Assembly: GCA_040285825.1 (NCBI GenBank)
Contig: JAUPSS010000003.1
Coordinates: 2,604,001-2,668,000, forward strand
Direction of reading: 5' to 3'
DNA from: Eukaryota sp. TZLM1-RC
Lineage: Eukaryota > Metamonada: BaSk clade
Length of the DNA: 64,000 nucleotides
Shown one piece after another: positions 31,213 through 43,265 of the stretch; position 1 is the first letter of the stretch, and every line of letters starts with the position of its first letter. A program made the translations under genes and the position numbers. The notes beneath the pieces were generated by a model. The model had not been told where the DNA came from. It did not search any database and was given only the letters and a program-made list of their open reading frames with translations.

Positions 31213-32545
31213 TTATTTCAAACCACAACCAGTCTCCCAGCCCTTGGGTAGGTATCTTGGATGCATTGTATTGATGAAATGACCTCTCCACCTTTCTATA
31301 AAGTAACACAGCCGAGGGAACTGTGAAAGATCAAACCGTGCCTGCCAATGCACAGTTTCCAGAGTAGCAAGTTCGTATTCACTGTACAAATCGTCTAGGC
31401 ACACTAGCTCACTTTCATCTACAACTTCACGAGAGGTTACTTCTCCAGTCATTTGGGAAGCCATATCACCTTCCAGAAGCTTCTCACAGACCAAGCGACC
31501 ATGACTTTTGAAACCTACAATGTCCTTCAATTCAGAGAGGGAGGTTAATCGGGATAGAAAATCAGTGGTTAACAATTGCCTGTCTATAGGGACACTCAGC
31601 TGATGTTTTCTCAAGAGTAGAGCTATGGTTAACTTTCACCTTGATCATACTCTTTTCATGTTCATTTGCTTCCTCTCTTTCAGAATCATCTTCAGTCTCT
31701 ATCATGTATTGGTCCACAAACCTTCTCACCACGCTCTGTAATTCTTCTTTTCTCTGTGCGGGAATGTTTTCCTCCCCCGGCTTAATCAAGGCTACAGCTG
31801 CATTCCTTACAGTTCGTAACCACTGAACATGTGGATCTGAATTTCTCATCAGTGGTACTTCATATTCTTCTGCGATATAATCCCTCTCCAAGTCTGCTAA
31901 ACCTTCATACTTTTGATGGCAATCATTACACAAGTTCACCACATCAAATGATTGATTACACTTTAGTGTATAAGGGAAATGTTTTCTATAAGTATATGGT
32001 ACTACATGATGCTTTGTTGTCTCTCTCTGCCCACAAACGACACAGTTCTCGTGTTCTTCTCCTATAGTGTAAGCCCCGTGCTGTTGTATCCCCTCATCGT
32101 ATCCCAATGGTTTTATTAACAGTTGAATAGCTCTTGTGGTTAGTGTGTTTTTAATTGAAACAATTCTGGCAATGTTGCGCGCTAAATAAAATTCAGATTT
32201 TTTAGGAGATATTTTTGCAAGTGGAGTTCCCTTGAAATCAAACATTACTACAAAATCAGTGGGAATCTCAAAGTCATCAACACTACTATCGCTCTCCATT
32301 CCTTGGTCATCGTGATCAGAACGAAGGCGTACACGTGTCCGATCGGATGAGAGGATGAAACGAGACGAAGCGGAGAGAGTGGTCGTTAGGTCAGACGGGT
32401 TGGTTTTGGCTTGTAATGAAGGGAAAGAAGCTATTGTGGAGATTGAAACAAAACCACTGGTGTCCATGATGGATCGAAGATAGTCATCTGGATCAGAGAG
32501 CCATCGTTCCACACGACGACGTAGTTTGTTACGTAACTTTGACAT
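31213..32545 (-). CDS. La-motif plus HNH-type protein with EXD2-like C-terminus, one 28-nt intron
   Basis: Exons 32545-31651 and 31622-31213 join to 434 residues. The first 75 (KLRRRVERWLSDPDDYLRSI, then MDTSGFVSISTIASFPSL) match a La-type winged helix, an RNA-binding fold. Residues about 165-215 hold a Cys/His cluster CVVCGQRETTKHHVVPYTYR, then KCNQSF and LCNDCHQKYE, like the HNH-type zinc domain at the C-terminus of the EXD2 family. The tail FIERWRGHFINTMHPRYLPK also resembles EXD2 relatives. No DEDDy exonuclease domain is present. The intron (31650-31623, GTATGATCAA...GTTAACCATAG) removes a frame clash and is phase 1. The ATG at 32545 is the first in frame. Pairing an RNA-binding La fold with an HNH domain suggests a nucleic-acid-processing enzyme; the substrate is unknown. 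Confidence 0.7.
31623..31650 (-). other. 28-nt intron in the La/HNH gene
   Basis: GTATGATCAA donor, GTTAACCATAG acceptor. The two coding frames are offset by exactly the amount that a 28-nt removal corrects. Confidence 0.7.
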
Positions 32546-33600
32546 ATATAAGCGTTGAAACAGATGGTCTAGCCAACAGTACAAGTAAGTGGATATCACC
32601 AAACAATTGAGTCTTGTTCAAAACAGTCAAAATGAGTATGATTCAACCATTGAGCATAAATGTTTCTATATGACCAATCAATCCCCTTTACTTGAATCTT
32701 ACTTGAAGAGAACAATTTTGAACTAAATTGTGTGTTTTTGAAGGAAAACTGGGATTATGGTATCTAATGATGTGGATATTATCACTAATTCGCAAATCGT
32801 AAAGCTGTTGCTTCCAACTGAGCAGAAGCAGTAGAAGTGAGATAACTTTTGTGGAGAACGATGTTGGGTCACATCATTTATTCCATTATTTGTCAAGTTT
32901 TGTAAATGGTATTTCTAGTTCACTAACGATATTTGTAACACTTGATAATATTTATTTGGTGTTTAAGTGCACTATTTTTTGACTTCTTGAGAACGGATAA
33001 GGGATTCTTTGTGTCTAGAACCTCTTTGACCTCCTAAATCTGATCAAATGGTTTGGAGTGGAGGAATTTCACCAACTGTTTCTTTCACCAACTCAATTAA
33101 CTACCTTTTGTCTTACATTTCAAATTTCAGCATTATGTTTGAGTAGACAGGACTCAATTTCAGACCACAAACAATTCAAGAAGAAAATGTATACGTTTAG
33201 TCTATTTTTTAGATGTGGTCGAGTCAGTTGTCCTTTATTTGCAATTATATTCAAGACAATAATTTGAAATTCTCGAAGCAGCTGAAGCTTGAAGCTGGTA
33301 TGTACCAGTCAGATCCTAGAATTAATAACATTACTGTGTTAATTTCAAGAGAGGAGTATTAGATTCTATTCATTGAACAGGTAAATCTTCCTCAATCTTC
33401 ACCTTAATTATAAAATCCTCTTTCACCAACACTATTCTTTTTACCAACACTTGAACGAACACTATAATAAAACATGAATCGATAATATTTTATTTTGGAA
33501 CTATTAGTTATGTGGTGAGTATTAGCACTTTTAGTTACAATTTACATCACCTATAATACTACCGTCACTAATATTATATATTTTTATATATATTATTATA
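32546..33600. other. Intergenic DNA with a dispersed 285-bp repeat
   Basis: About 33122-33406 is a diverged copy of 54963-55241, the block just upstream of centrin (shared TGTTTGAGTAGACAGGA, TGTATACGTTTAGTCTATTT, TTGAACAGGTAAATCTTCCT). No gene in it. The remainder is AT-rich. Confidence 0.6.
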
Positions 33601-34008
33601 AGAAAACAGAAAAGATTCAGCTCCATTATCAACAAAGTGAGAAAATTTGCAAACTTTCGAGAAGTAAAGGTGTGGTTTGGCAATGGAGGTGGTGGTACAT
33701 CACGTCAAAAAGTGAAAACTCCACGTAAGGCATTTCTCAAGTTGTTACAATGCTCATTTGCTAATGTGAAGATCGGAGATGAATATATGACATCTGCAAA
33801 GGTGAACAGCTGCAAGATGCTACACCAAAAGATCTATCGAGAAGTTGATGGTGAAGTTAAAGTTCACAACGCCTATTTCAGTTGTCCGGAATGTAATCAA
33901 GTATGGTCTAGAGACATTTCTACATCACTAAATCAGCTAGAAATTGCAAATAGTGAGCACTACTATGGAACAAGACCAGAAGCGTTCCAGAGACCACAAA
34001 GAAACTAG
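33601..34008 (+). pseudogene. Fanzor (TnpB-like) nuclease relic 2, C-terminal third
   Basis: An open frame that starts without an ATG and reads REVKVWFGNGGGGTSRQKVK, then TPRKAFLKLLQ, VKIGDEYMTSAKVNSC, FSCPECNQVWSRDISTSLNQ and GTRPEAFQRPQ, ending in TAG. This follows the Fanzor/TnpB order: fGdg strand, P..kfl..L helix, DE(Y/F).TS with Cys, second CxxC, W.RD(v/i), RP. Here the RuvC-III Asp (RD) and the DEY motif remain, but the first zinc CxxC is incomplete and everything N-terminal, including RuvC-I, is gone. It differs enough from relic 1 to be another element or an older copy. Confidence 0.7.
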
Positions 34009-35457
34009 CTTCAAAGCTACGTATTGTTTTAGAGGAGAAATGGGCTCACTGAGATTGGTGGCCAATTATTCGAGGATTCTAGAACGTCTGTGGACGATCT
34101 CACCAAGAATGAAAGTTCTTGGAATAAGTTTGAATGATGCTTGACAAAAGTATGCATTTCAAATAAAAACAACAGAATGCACTTCTTTTGCAAAAATCCA
34201 AAAAACTCTTTGTTAATTTTCCCTTCTCTTCACCTGTATAATGATATTTTGCATTGTTACTTCATGACAGAAGGGATAGACCAGAAGCGGCTCTCATAGG
34301 GTAAAACACTTTCTCATCTAGGTGATGTTTAAGTACCAGTCTCTTCTACACCACTATCACAACAACCGTCTTAGCCAATTCAGTCATTATTGATGCACTT
34401 CTTATAGTGGACATCCCTCTTGCTCAGGTGTGTCAGCTGCAGAAATATAGTGATCGTATCTCTTGACAATGATACATTATTCAATGATTACCTTCGCTCT
34501 ATTCATATGTTCTCTCAGTTGTTACTGGTAAATTGCAGAACTGTTTTAGTCCTTTTACATCGGACACAGCCCACACACACTGTGTTATGTTCACGTGACT
34601 GATAACAGTCGTTTTAACCTCATTTACTTCCAAATATGTCACTCAAATTGGTCTATCCAGTGTAACTATGCCTGAATGTCACCTGAATTGTTGGTTACTA
34701 GTCTGTCGTCAACTCATGGTGTCCTGATTTCAACAAATTTGAAAGGTTTCTGCAAAGTTTGAATTTAGTCATCTATAAATGTCATTATACTGATCTCTGA
34801 TGACATTGTTTTCATGACTTTCAAGAAAAATTCAAAAAATAGGTATTTGACAAATAAAGTGAAATCCACTTTTCTATAACAAAATAATAAACCTACGACT
34901 ATTGGGAATAGACTCATTGAATTTTCCCCAATGTCTTGAGTTGATTGTTTCCTTGAAACTCTAAATCAGTTTGGATTAAAAAACATAGGCAATGTTTTAG
35001 TTGCGGTGTATTAAATTAGCAAACATCATAGAAAGATGTTGCACCTATTGATAACTCTATTGTCTAAAATACTGAGTTGAATAATCATCTCCATTTTGCT
35101 CATAATGAATTCAATGATGGTGATGCTGCCATGCACTAATATCATTGTAATGGTGTGCTTTAGTGAAGAATTTGTGTAATGAATAACAGGTCTTAAACCT
35201 CATTAAGTCCTTATTGAAAAGCTATGCATTTGTCTTTAACGGCTTTTGACCAAAGAAGAAATGATGTTTATAAATAACACATTCAAAGTACCACTCACCA
35301 AATACATTCCAAACCAAACACATGTTCTGGGAAGGCCTCATACTCATCAAACTCTTTTTTTGGCACTCTGGTTTGCCACTGATGACCGGGAATAATAACA
35401 CATGTTTGTTGCAAACATTGAGTTATGATCTGTTAGATCGTTTTAATCACATTCAAA
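34009..35457. other. Intergenic DNA
   Basis: No gene, repeat or RNA recognised over about 1.4 kb. It contains the 3' flank of the secreted-protein gene on the right. Confidence 0.45.
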
Positions 35458-37745
35458 TCACCTCATCATGTGGCGGTATCTAAGTGCTCCATTGACAGCA
35501 GTAATCATCATCACAGGAGGTACTTGATTGGGAATGGAAATCTGTGTAGGGCTTTGGTCATTGAAAGGTACATCCAATAAGGCAAGTTTGGTGTTTGAGT
35601 GGTAATGATTGATCGACCCTCTGGAGAAATCACCCCAAGAAGAAGGACCTGAAAGACCCCAATTATAACCAACTTTGTAAAAGTCAGAGGTTCCAACAGT
35701 GCAGTGTACCAACAGATCTGGTCTGCTGTCAATGTCTAGATTCACCCAGCTAGCCGTACATGAAAGAGGACCATTGCTGGAGCCACATCCAGGTATGATG
35801 GTATTAATAGCTCGTCTACTAGAGTAAGTAGGGTAAAGAGGAGTCTACAAACATGGCAGCAGATGCATAGGTATTACTTGTGAAACTACTGACAATGGTG
35901 CGCAAGACACATTGTCTGGTAGACGAAGCTGGGTTGTTGTAGTCGCTATTTACCTGTACATCTTCAGATACAGTACAATGTTGATCACAATCTTGTCAAA
36001 ATAAGCCTAGAGTTATGAAGAAAGACAGTAACATACTCCCTAAGGTTAAAATGAAGCGATTTAACAAACATCTTGGTCCTGAGGATAAAGGTTTTGAAAC
36101 ATGGTACACACCCAAACATAAAAGCCATAGCTACCATAATGAATGATTCCAGAGTCATCATCAAAGTTGAAGATCTGAACACCATCACGCCAAACTCGGA
36201 TTCTTGTCCCTTTGAGAGTGATCCTGATATCGTGCTTCTGACCAGGATGGAATAAAGGAAAGTTACCCTGAGTTCTTAAGACACTTCTGGAGCCGACCGT
36301 AGCCTTCAGAACACCTTCAGCATAATCTTCCCGAAGATTGCCACAGAGTCGGTGATTTAACATGACATAGACATAATAGTTGCTATCGTCTGACACTCCA
36401 AAGAGGAAACCAGCTCTAATGTAAGAATAGGAAGAACACACTCTCCATGATTAAATGCACCATAATTGTCCTCATCAATTCCCCATCTGAAATAAGCAAG
36501 ACCATTAAGCAAACTCGAATTCAATGTCAACTTCTGTACTACTATAAGCCTCAGGAGCAGGGTCTAGCCAACCCTAAAATAAGAACACAAAAGCAACAAA
36601 CTCTAGCTGGTCGTCTCCAATTACCATCAGGTAAAATTCTCCTATTAATTGATATAGGAATTCACATACCTGTTATTGCGAATCACCCAGCCAGAAGAAA
36701 CATCACTGATACTTCCAGAGAGAGCATTGGGCACTTCAATCATTCTCCAGTCTTGAAAAAGTTCAGCCGGGTCACTAGCACCACTATCAATTACATGGGA
36801 GTTTTCGCAACAAGGCCTTTCAATATTACTTCTGTACGACCATAAAGACACTGGACGACGATAAACACCACCCGTCACTACTTCAGGTACATCATCCCCA
36901 TCTAAGTCTTTCATTGCAGAAAATGAACCTACAATGTTTGGTACTTGCCCTGCAGGTGAGATTTGAAGAAAGTTCATACACAAGGTTGGGTCAGCGTGTC
37001 TTGGACTTTCATCATGCTCAGGAATATCATCATATCGGTAATGTTGCACAGCTCTGAGGGAATTGGCCGTAACCGTAGGAAGTCCATTAGCAGGCTCGTG
37101 GAGTTTTATTCCCCTGTAAACACGGTACCTGCAACGTCCATGGACATAACTAAAATGAGAGAAGAATTAACCAATCCGATCCAAATCAAAAGAGTCGTTA
37201 CGGCATTGAATGACATCACTACCTACTTGGAAATCTTTGTTACAAGCTTGACCACTGTACAAGACAGTAGCACGACTATAGCATCTATTGACGGAAAAAA
37301 CCAATCCATTGGAATCTTGGGCAACAGCAATGGACCAAGAATCAGGACGATTAGAAACACCAACTAAAGGGGAACCACGGGCATTAGGATAGTCGCCAGG
37401 CACACTGATAGGAAAACTATGTTCCTCCTCTCTTAAAGACCAAAATGGAGTGAACCCCTCACTTGAAGAAAAATGTCCATACTTAAAGAAGCAATAAAAG
37501 ATTCGATAATTAATGCGGTTATTATGGAGCCAAGCAAGAACAATAGAATCGCAATCTGCTTCATGGTAATTGACTACACTGGCAGTCATTGCATCTACAT
37601 TGGATGGAATGGAGGTGATGTTTGCGAATTTCTGTTGAGAGGATTTGTTCTTCCATTCATTCCAGGTGAAACCAATGGCGAAAGAGGAGAAGGATAAGAT
37701 GAGAAAAGGGAGAATGACCCATCGAAACCTATGATTGAAAAGCAT
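35458..37745 (-). CDS. Secreted protein with FG-GAP-like and thrombospondin/LamG-like domains, about ten short introns
   Basis: ATG at 37745 begins a signal peptide (RFRWVILPFLILSFSSFAIG). Two FG-GAP-like stretches (DLDGDDVPEVVTGG near 36900, VNLDIDSRPDLLVHCTVG near 35730) flank a beta-sandwich like the thrombospondin C-terminal domain (AGFLFGVSDDSNYYVYVMLN, GIIHYGSYGFYVW, AYFDKIVI). Introns, all GT-AG: 36669-36642, 36601-36574, 36514-36487, 36441-36416, 36111-36079, 36069-36007 (or two of 30 nt), 35953-35916, 35852-35819. With these removed the exon lengths sum to exactly 670 codons. The only obstacle is an in-frame TAA at 37169-37167 inside a GT...AG-like 22-mer (37171-37150), which cannot be spliced in frame. 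So this copy is either interrupted there or has an unrecognised splice. Likely extracellular or cell-surface. Confidence 0.7.
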
Positions 37746-38697
37746 TTTGATTGAAGGATAAAGGTTTGATGGAGACCTAAACTGAAGACAGTAAAAGGTG
37801 TAAGTATCAGGGATGATTGAGGTGGCAAAAATTCTAACATTTTGTTCTATTTGAGAGTTCAACCCAAATAAATTTTTGCTTTCAATGACCTTCATGCAAT
37901 TCTGTTGTGTTGTCAGCGTTGACTGCTGCGAAGACACAAAGTGCACAAGTCTGACATTTGATCAGTTATAATTCTAGCCAAAACTCAACTAATCATGAAA
38001 TTCCTACATCTTACTCATCAGAAAAAATAACGACAGGATAGCGTTGCTCCCTGTACATGTTGCTGAAAATAGAATTTTCAGATATTTCCATGTCTGTTAA
38101 TTAAACACTTATCTCCTGAGTACCAGCTGCTAGGGTTCTCAAAGCGACTTAAGGTATTCTTTCATGTTTATAAAACTGTTTATGAGTTACAAGATGAAAG
38201 TAGATACTGGTGAAACAAAGTAAAGTGATGTGTTAATGAAACTTGAGTATTGTAGTTTTCGCTAGTTTTTATCAATTCAGTATGTGAAATGTGCCTATAA
38301 ACTGTATTTTGATTTTAAACATAATTAAGGATGAAACATGATAATCACCGAGTTTGACCAAAAATGGCCATTTTGAATTATTCAATAATAATTCAACTCA
38401 AAAAGTGACATGTGGTGCTTAATTGCACTGCCCAAGCTTGTAACACGATTCTCAGCACACTTAAATATCCAAGTCTGACATTCCTCTCTATAATTGTTGA
38501 AAAAAAGAACATTGGCAGCGGTGTTGGAATAAAGAGCAGCTGATGGGAGCAACTATAATGGCTTGTAATGGCTAAAGCTTCATTGAAGATTCAACATTCA
38601 TCATGATTCCGACTCGAAGGGTATCACTTACTAGGAAATCCTTGCGAACTGTGTTCAAATTGGCTACAATGATCTTCAACCGTACTTTCTTACAGAG
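37746..38697. other. Intergenic DNA
   Basis: Divergent promoter space between the secreted-protein gene and the small membrane protein gene. Nothing else recognised. Confidence 0.45.
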
Positions 38698-38904
38698 ATG
38701 AAATACAATCGTAACGTTGTTATTGGTGCTGCTGCTGCTTCAGCTGCTCTCGGTCTAGGTGCCTTTGGTTACTACAAAAGGGACCAAGTAGCAAAGGCTT
38801 CAAAGAAGATGTACTCCAAGATGCCCCACTACAAGATGAAACTACCAGGTAGAAAGGGTGTTACCAGTAAACTTCCCATTCTTGGAGGAAAGAAGTCATC
38901 ATAG
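38698..38904 (+). CDS. Small membrane protein of unknown function (68 aa)
   Basis: MKYNRNVVIGAAAASAALGL starts a protein with one N-terminal hydrophobic segment (residues about 8-26) followed by a strongly basic, Tyr/Lys/Gly-rich tail (KKMYSKMPHYKMKLPGRKG, then KLPILGGKKSS). ATG start, TAG stop, AATAAA 15 bp later. The composition (signal-anchor, pI clearly basic) and a nearby poly(A) signal make a genuine short gene plausible. I do not recognise it. Mitochondrial targeting is also possible. Confidence 0.5.
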   Translation: MKYNRNVVIGAAAASAALGLGAFGYYKRDQVAKASKKMYSKMPHYKMKLPGRKGVTSKLPILGGKKSS

Positions 38905-39990
38905 CTGAATACTCATATACTAAATAAAGGTCTCCATTGATAATAAAATGCATATTTTATATTTCCTGCTTGTCTTTTAATGTACGAGTCTTGAACTATC
39001 ACAAAATACAAATGTATCTTTTTTTTTAATTTTCATTGTGGCTTCAAATCTGTAAAATTTTTCTAGAATAGCGAAAAAATGTTAAGCCTAACAATTCATT
39101 TTCACATATATATCAATGTAAAATGCACATGGAAGACATTGAATGAGGTGGTTGGTCCAGCATAATGGATGGTTGATTTAAATACTGCTGGGTTATTAAA
39201 ATTCTGGAGTTCAAATGGAGCCAAAGTCAACAGCTTTTTGAAAGTTGAAATAATTGGTAATTACTTTCTGAATTCACTCACTACAGATAACCAAATGGTA
39301 AAATCTATTTGTCAAAGTTCAGCAAACAGAGCAATCAACCACAATATCAAAATCAATAACAAATTTATTTGGTTTAATGGTTTTAAAGCCTCTTGGCACT
39401 AAAGCTTTGAATTTCGTTCATGGAAATAATTTCTGTGGAGACGAACCAACTCTTTGACATCCGTTTTGGGACATTGAATCTAAGAAATCTTCTGTTTAAG
39501 TGATTTGGATACCTTGAATAGCTTTACGACTGAATTTGAATTTTTTATTTTTTTTATTTTTTTTATCTATGGTGCTTCAAATGCTACATCTATATACAAT
39601 AAAGCTTCCGTTGTCGTGTTACATTATCAGAAAATGTGAAAATGAAAAAAAATGAAAATGAAATAAGGAAAATACATTATGGCTTTTTTTTTTAATTTTA
39701 AACAGGAAATATAATTAATCAAGCTTCCTTTGAATTTATTGCTGTGCTTACAAATAAAATTTTAAGTGAAATTATTTTTATTTTACTGTATACATTGCAA
39801 ACCCAACATTTGACTATAGGATGGTGGTATGACATTTTGAATTAAACTATTTTGAATATTTTAATTAATCACCTTCATCTTTCTTTATTCCCCACAATTT
39901 CACATACTTTTGCACGTCAATCGATGCTTTGAGATCCAATTTTTTAGGTAATTTGGTAAGAAATATGTCCATCAAAAACTCCTTATCATG
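38905..39990. other. Intergenic AT-rich DNA
   Basis: Contains long T-runs at 39541-39570. Possible far-decayed LINE sequence toward the right end. No gene. Confidence 0.4.
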
Positions 39991-39999
39991 CTTTTTTTA

Positions 40000-41040
40000 G
40001 TCCTAAGTTTGCATGATTCGGTTTTCCAAAAGCCTATTATTTATGCAAAAGTGCTTTTATTGGTGTTATGAAAAATTTACCTTTTGAGTGGAAACTCCAA
40101 TTTGATGAATTTCCCTTGAATGAATCACATCCTTTATGGAAGTTTCTTGAAAATACGGTGCAGGACTTACCTTCTCATGTGTAAAATGAGTGTTTTACTT
40201 CAGTTTTGCCTTCTGTCCTTTCGAGATCTGTCACTAATCTTCATCGTGTTGTTGTGAAATGTCAAAAGTCTGTTTTAAATGGTTTTCAAGACCTGGATTT
40301 TTCTAAAAGACTTAGTGTGACTAAGATTAATAATGCCGTATTTGCTGCCTTTTTGTCAGACATTCAAAATTGCACTAGTTTTATTTCTCAACAACCAAGA
40401 CCATTTGGTCTTCACCAAACAAATGAAGCTTTGAAACACATCACGCGTTTGAGATTAGGGTTGTATCCAAGTGGACCTTTGGATAATTCTGCTTGCAACG
40501 AAAAACTGTCTGCCAATTTCCGTCATATTGTGAGTTGTAAGAAATTTCTTCAATATAGGTCAGTTCTTCATAATGTTGTTCGTGATGTGACCTTTGAAAT
40601 GTTAAAGTGTTACAATTTCAGTTGCAATTTAGAACCCTTGTTGAAGCATTATAGCGACAATGATTTTTTTGATTCTCGTCGTGGTGATTAAATTGCTCCT
40701 TTTGTGGACTCCTCCCAAGTTGTTGTTGGTTTCGCTACTGTTAATCCCTTTGCTTCAATTTATCGTGATGATGTCTTGGGTGGTTTTTATGGCCACTTGG
40801 AAAACCTGAGGTTCGTAAACGAAACAAATTTGCTGAGTTAATGAATGATTTAAAGAAGAACCTTTACTCGCAGTAATTTTTTGTTCCTTTTGCCTTCTCG
40901 ATTTTTGGTAATACTAGTCAGTCTGGTTTGAATTTTTACAATGAGTTTGATAATCTTTGTCGTTCAAGTGGTGGGAATTTTGCTCGGAATATATGGAAGA
41001 ATAGTATCATCTTTGCTTTGTAAAGAAGTGTTCCCAAGTA
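40000..41040 (+). mobile_element. LINE remnant (separate subfamily), C-terminal region
   Basis: The open frame 40206-40691 reads VVVKCQKSVLNGFQDLDFSK, the pre-knuckle region ACNEKLSANFRHIVSCKKFL, HNVVRDVTFEMLK and FFDSRRGD, stopping where other copies continue into the endonuclease-like domain; after the TAA the frame resumes (APFVDSSQVVVGFATVNP). The knuckle Cys/His spacing is that of the other LINEs here, but sequence identity is low, so this is a different subfamily. Confidence 0.6.
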
Positions 41041-41099
41041 TTTTAATTAGTATTTAAGAAACCTTGAAAATGCCCTCAATGATTGATTGCTTTCTGAAA

Positions 41100-42070
41100 T
41101 CTAAAGTAAATACGTTCCCCATAATGTGCAGGAAATATCACCTAGAACACTAGTTAATTTGAGGTATTGTGTTCAAAAATTGCAACAAAAATTAACAACA
41201 ATTTGTAAAGGCTTGGATTTTAATGTTCGTCTCGACTCGGCCAAAAGGGTAATCTCGCTTTCGCAAATTTGTTGTTAGATGCTCAAAATAGTTTTTCTCC
41301 TTGTTTAATTTCTCAAAATCCCCAAATTTATGGTCTTCTTTTAGATGATACCACTTTTGCTTGTACAATGCGCCTTCGATGTATTATCTGACCCAATAAC
41401 GTTCCTCATAATTTGGTTTGCAATTGTGGAACAAAAAGTTCTCCAAATCATTTGTTTAATTGAAAACGTTTTATTACTTTTCGATCAAAAGTCCATGATG
41501 CAGTTAGAGATCAGCTCAATTGCATGTGTAAGTCTCACAGAATTGTATCCTATTCGGAACCATTACTTTCTCGTTTGGTTGATGAGGACACTTTGAATTG
41601 TTTTGGTTGTAACAGAGGTGATTTAATGCTTGAAGGACTTGATGGGACATCTATAATTACTGATGTGAGACCAACTGATGTGTGTAATAATTCTTTCATA
41701 CCATTAGCTCAGTCAAAATACAAGAATCCGCTGGCTGTTGCCGAAAATTCTAAAATTGATAAATATAAAGCAAAGTTGGTTTCCTTAAATGCTGAATCTC
41801 ACACTTATAATGTCCTTTGCCCATTTGCTTTTTCCTTACATGGTACGCTTGTACCACTTGGTTAATCTTTTTTGGATGATTTTGTTGAAATTGTAAAACA
41901 ACGGACTTGAGGAATTTGACAAAAAGTTTTGTCGGAACAGAATTGTATTTTAAATTTTTAAAGGTGTTGTCCCGATATTGTCTTCTGCTTTATTATCTCT
42001 TGGTCGCTTCTTGAAGGAAAATCTTCCAGTCAAATTTTGTTGGCTGATTTGGGATATGAAGATTTAGGAT
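41100..42070 (+). mobile_element. LINE IV remnant, C-terminal region
   Basis: Degenerate frames including 41524-41865 (EPLLSRLVDEDTLNCFGCNR, GDLMLEGLDGTSIITDVRPT, ending LVPLG). The last part, from about 41741, is the same sequence as 10841-10889 plus 11084-11370. At 41784-41793 a single TTAAATGCTG marks the empty site of the LINE that is present at 10890. Confidence 0.6.
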
Positions 42071-42099
42071 TTTAGTTTTTTTTTCAAATTTGAAATTTA

Positions 42100-42680
42100 T
42101 TTTCAACGCTAACAAAACATTAAACAAAAAAACTAAAACTCAATATCCTCAATACACGCATCAACATCATCAAATCTTTTAAGCGCGCGATTTTCATACT
42201 CTATTCCTAATTGTAACAGTGCTGTGGTCAACATTTCTGAAATTGCTTTAAGAATACTAAAAACAATTCTATTGTGCCAGAAATTGAAGTTCAATTCTTT
42301 TCCTGCTCTTTCTTTTATTAATCTTCTGAAACCTTCGAGAAATTTAATGCCAGATATTCCAATGTTACCAAAAAGAGAAACAGCAAATGGAACCAGCTGA
42401 TATTTGACATGCTCAACACGTCCTAGCTGAGATAAGGGTTCATTGTACTTTTTCATTTTGTTCTTTTCAGCAAAGCAAAGTGGAGTTTCATCTTTTTGAG
42501 CAAAATCAATTGCTGAGTCTTTACAAACATCAACAGTAACAACATCAACAACATTGATCACACCATCAGACCCAGGGGTAATTAAATCAGCAAGGCGTTT
42601 TCCAAAAGTATTTTCATCATCATTTTCAGATGACAACCTTCGCACAAGTGGTTCAACAAAAGCTTCATTTTAGTTTTTGT
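42100..42680 (-). mobile_element. LINE III remnant, better-preserved copy
   Basis: Open frame 42645-42133 (170 codons): KRLADLITPGSDGVINVVDV, then VTVDVCKDSA, KYNEPLSQLGRVEHVKYQLV, PFAVSLFGNIGISGIKFLEG and the end DDVDACIEDIEF. The R(x)ADL ... VVDVVTVDV spacing is the endonuclease-like signature noted for the other copies. 5' truncated. Confidence 0.65.
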
Positions 42681-43265
42681 GTTAGGTTTGTTTAAAGTAA
42701 TAAATTACAATAGTTGCAGAAAAAAAAAGTATTTTAATTTAATGATTAAGGTTTAGAAGGAGTCTTCAAGAGTTGTTTTGGGGAATTTTGTTTCTTATTT
42801 GTTTTCTTTTGTTTTGTATTTACGTGGAAAATAAATGTTTATTTAACTTTTAATATATTCCAAAAAAATTAAATTGAATGCCAGAATAATCCATAAATGG
42901 AATAATTTAAACTGAAACTTAATAGGAACCAAATTAATTCAAATAAAATAATTAAGAAACATTATTTTAAATGAGGATAAACCTTTTGAAGAGTTCATGA
43001 CAGGTAGAATATTTGAAAATATACGCCAAAATCAAAATAAAATAATTCACAAAAACAATTGTAAAATAAATAAAAAACTAAATTTACTGCAAAAAATGAT
43101 TTTTAAAATATTACTTAATACTGCAAACTTAAAATACATCATCTTGCACATAATTATTGTACCCGTAGAAGACACTGAACTGAGAAATTCAACTTAAGGG
43201 TGTTTTAGTGTACACCTTGTAATAAACACAAAATTTATACAAAACAAATAAACAAAGCGAAACTA

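Noticed and set aside
39169-39402. 77-codon open frame between the small membrane protein gene and the LINEs
   Set aside because: No recognisable feature; likely chance or decayed transposon DNA.
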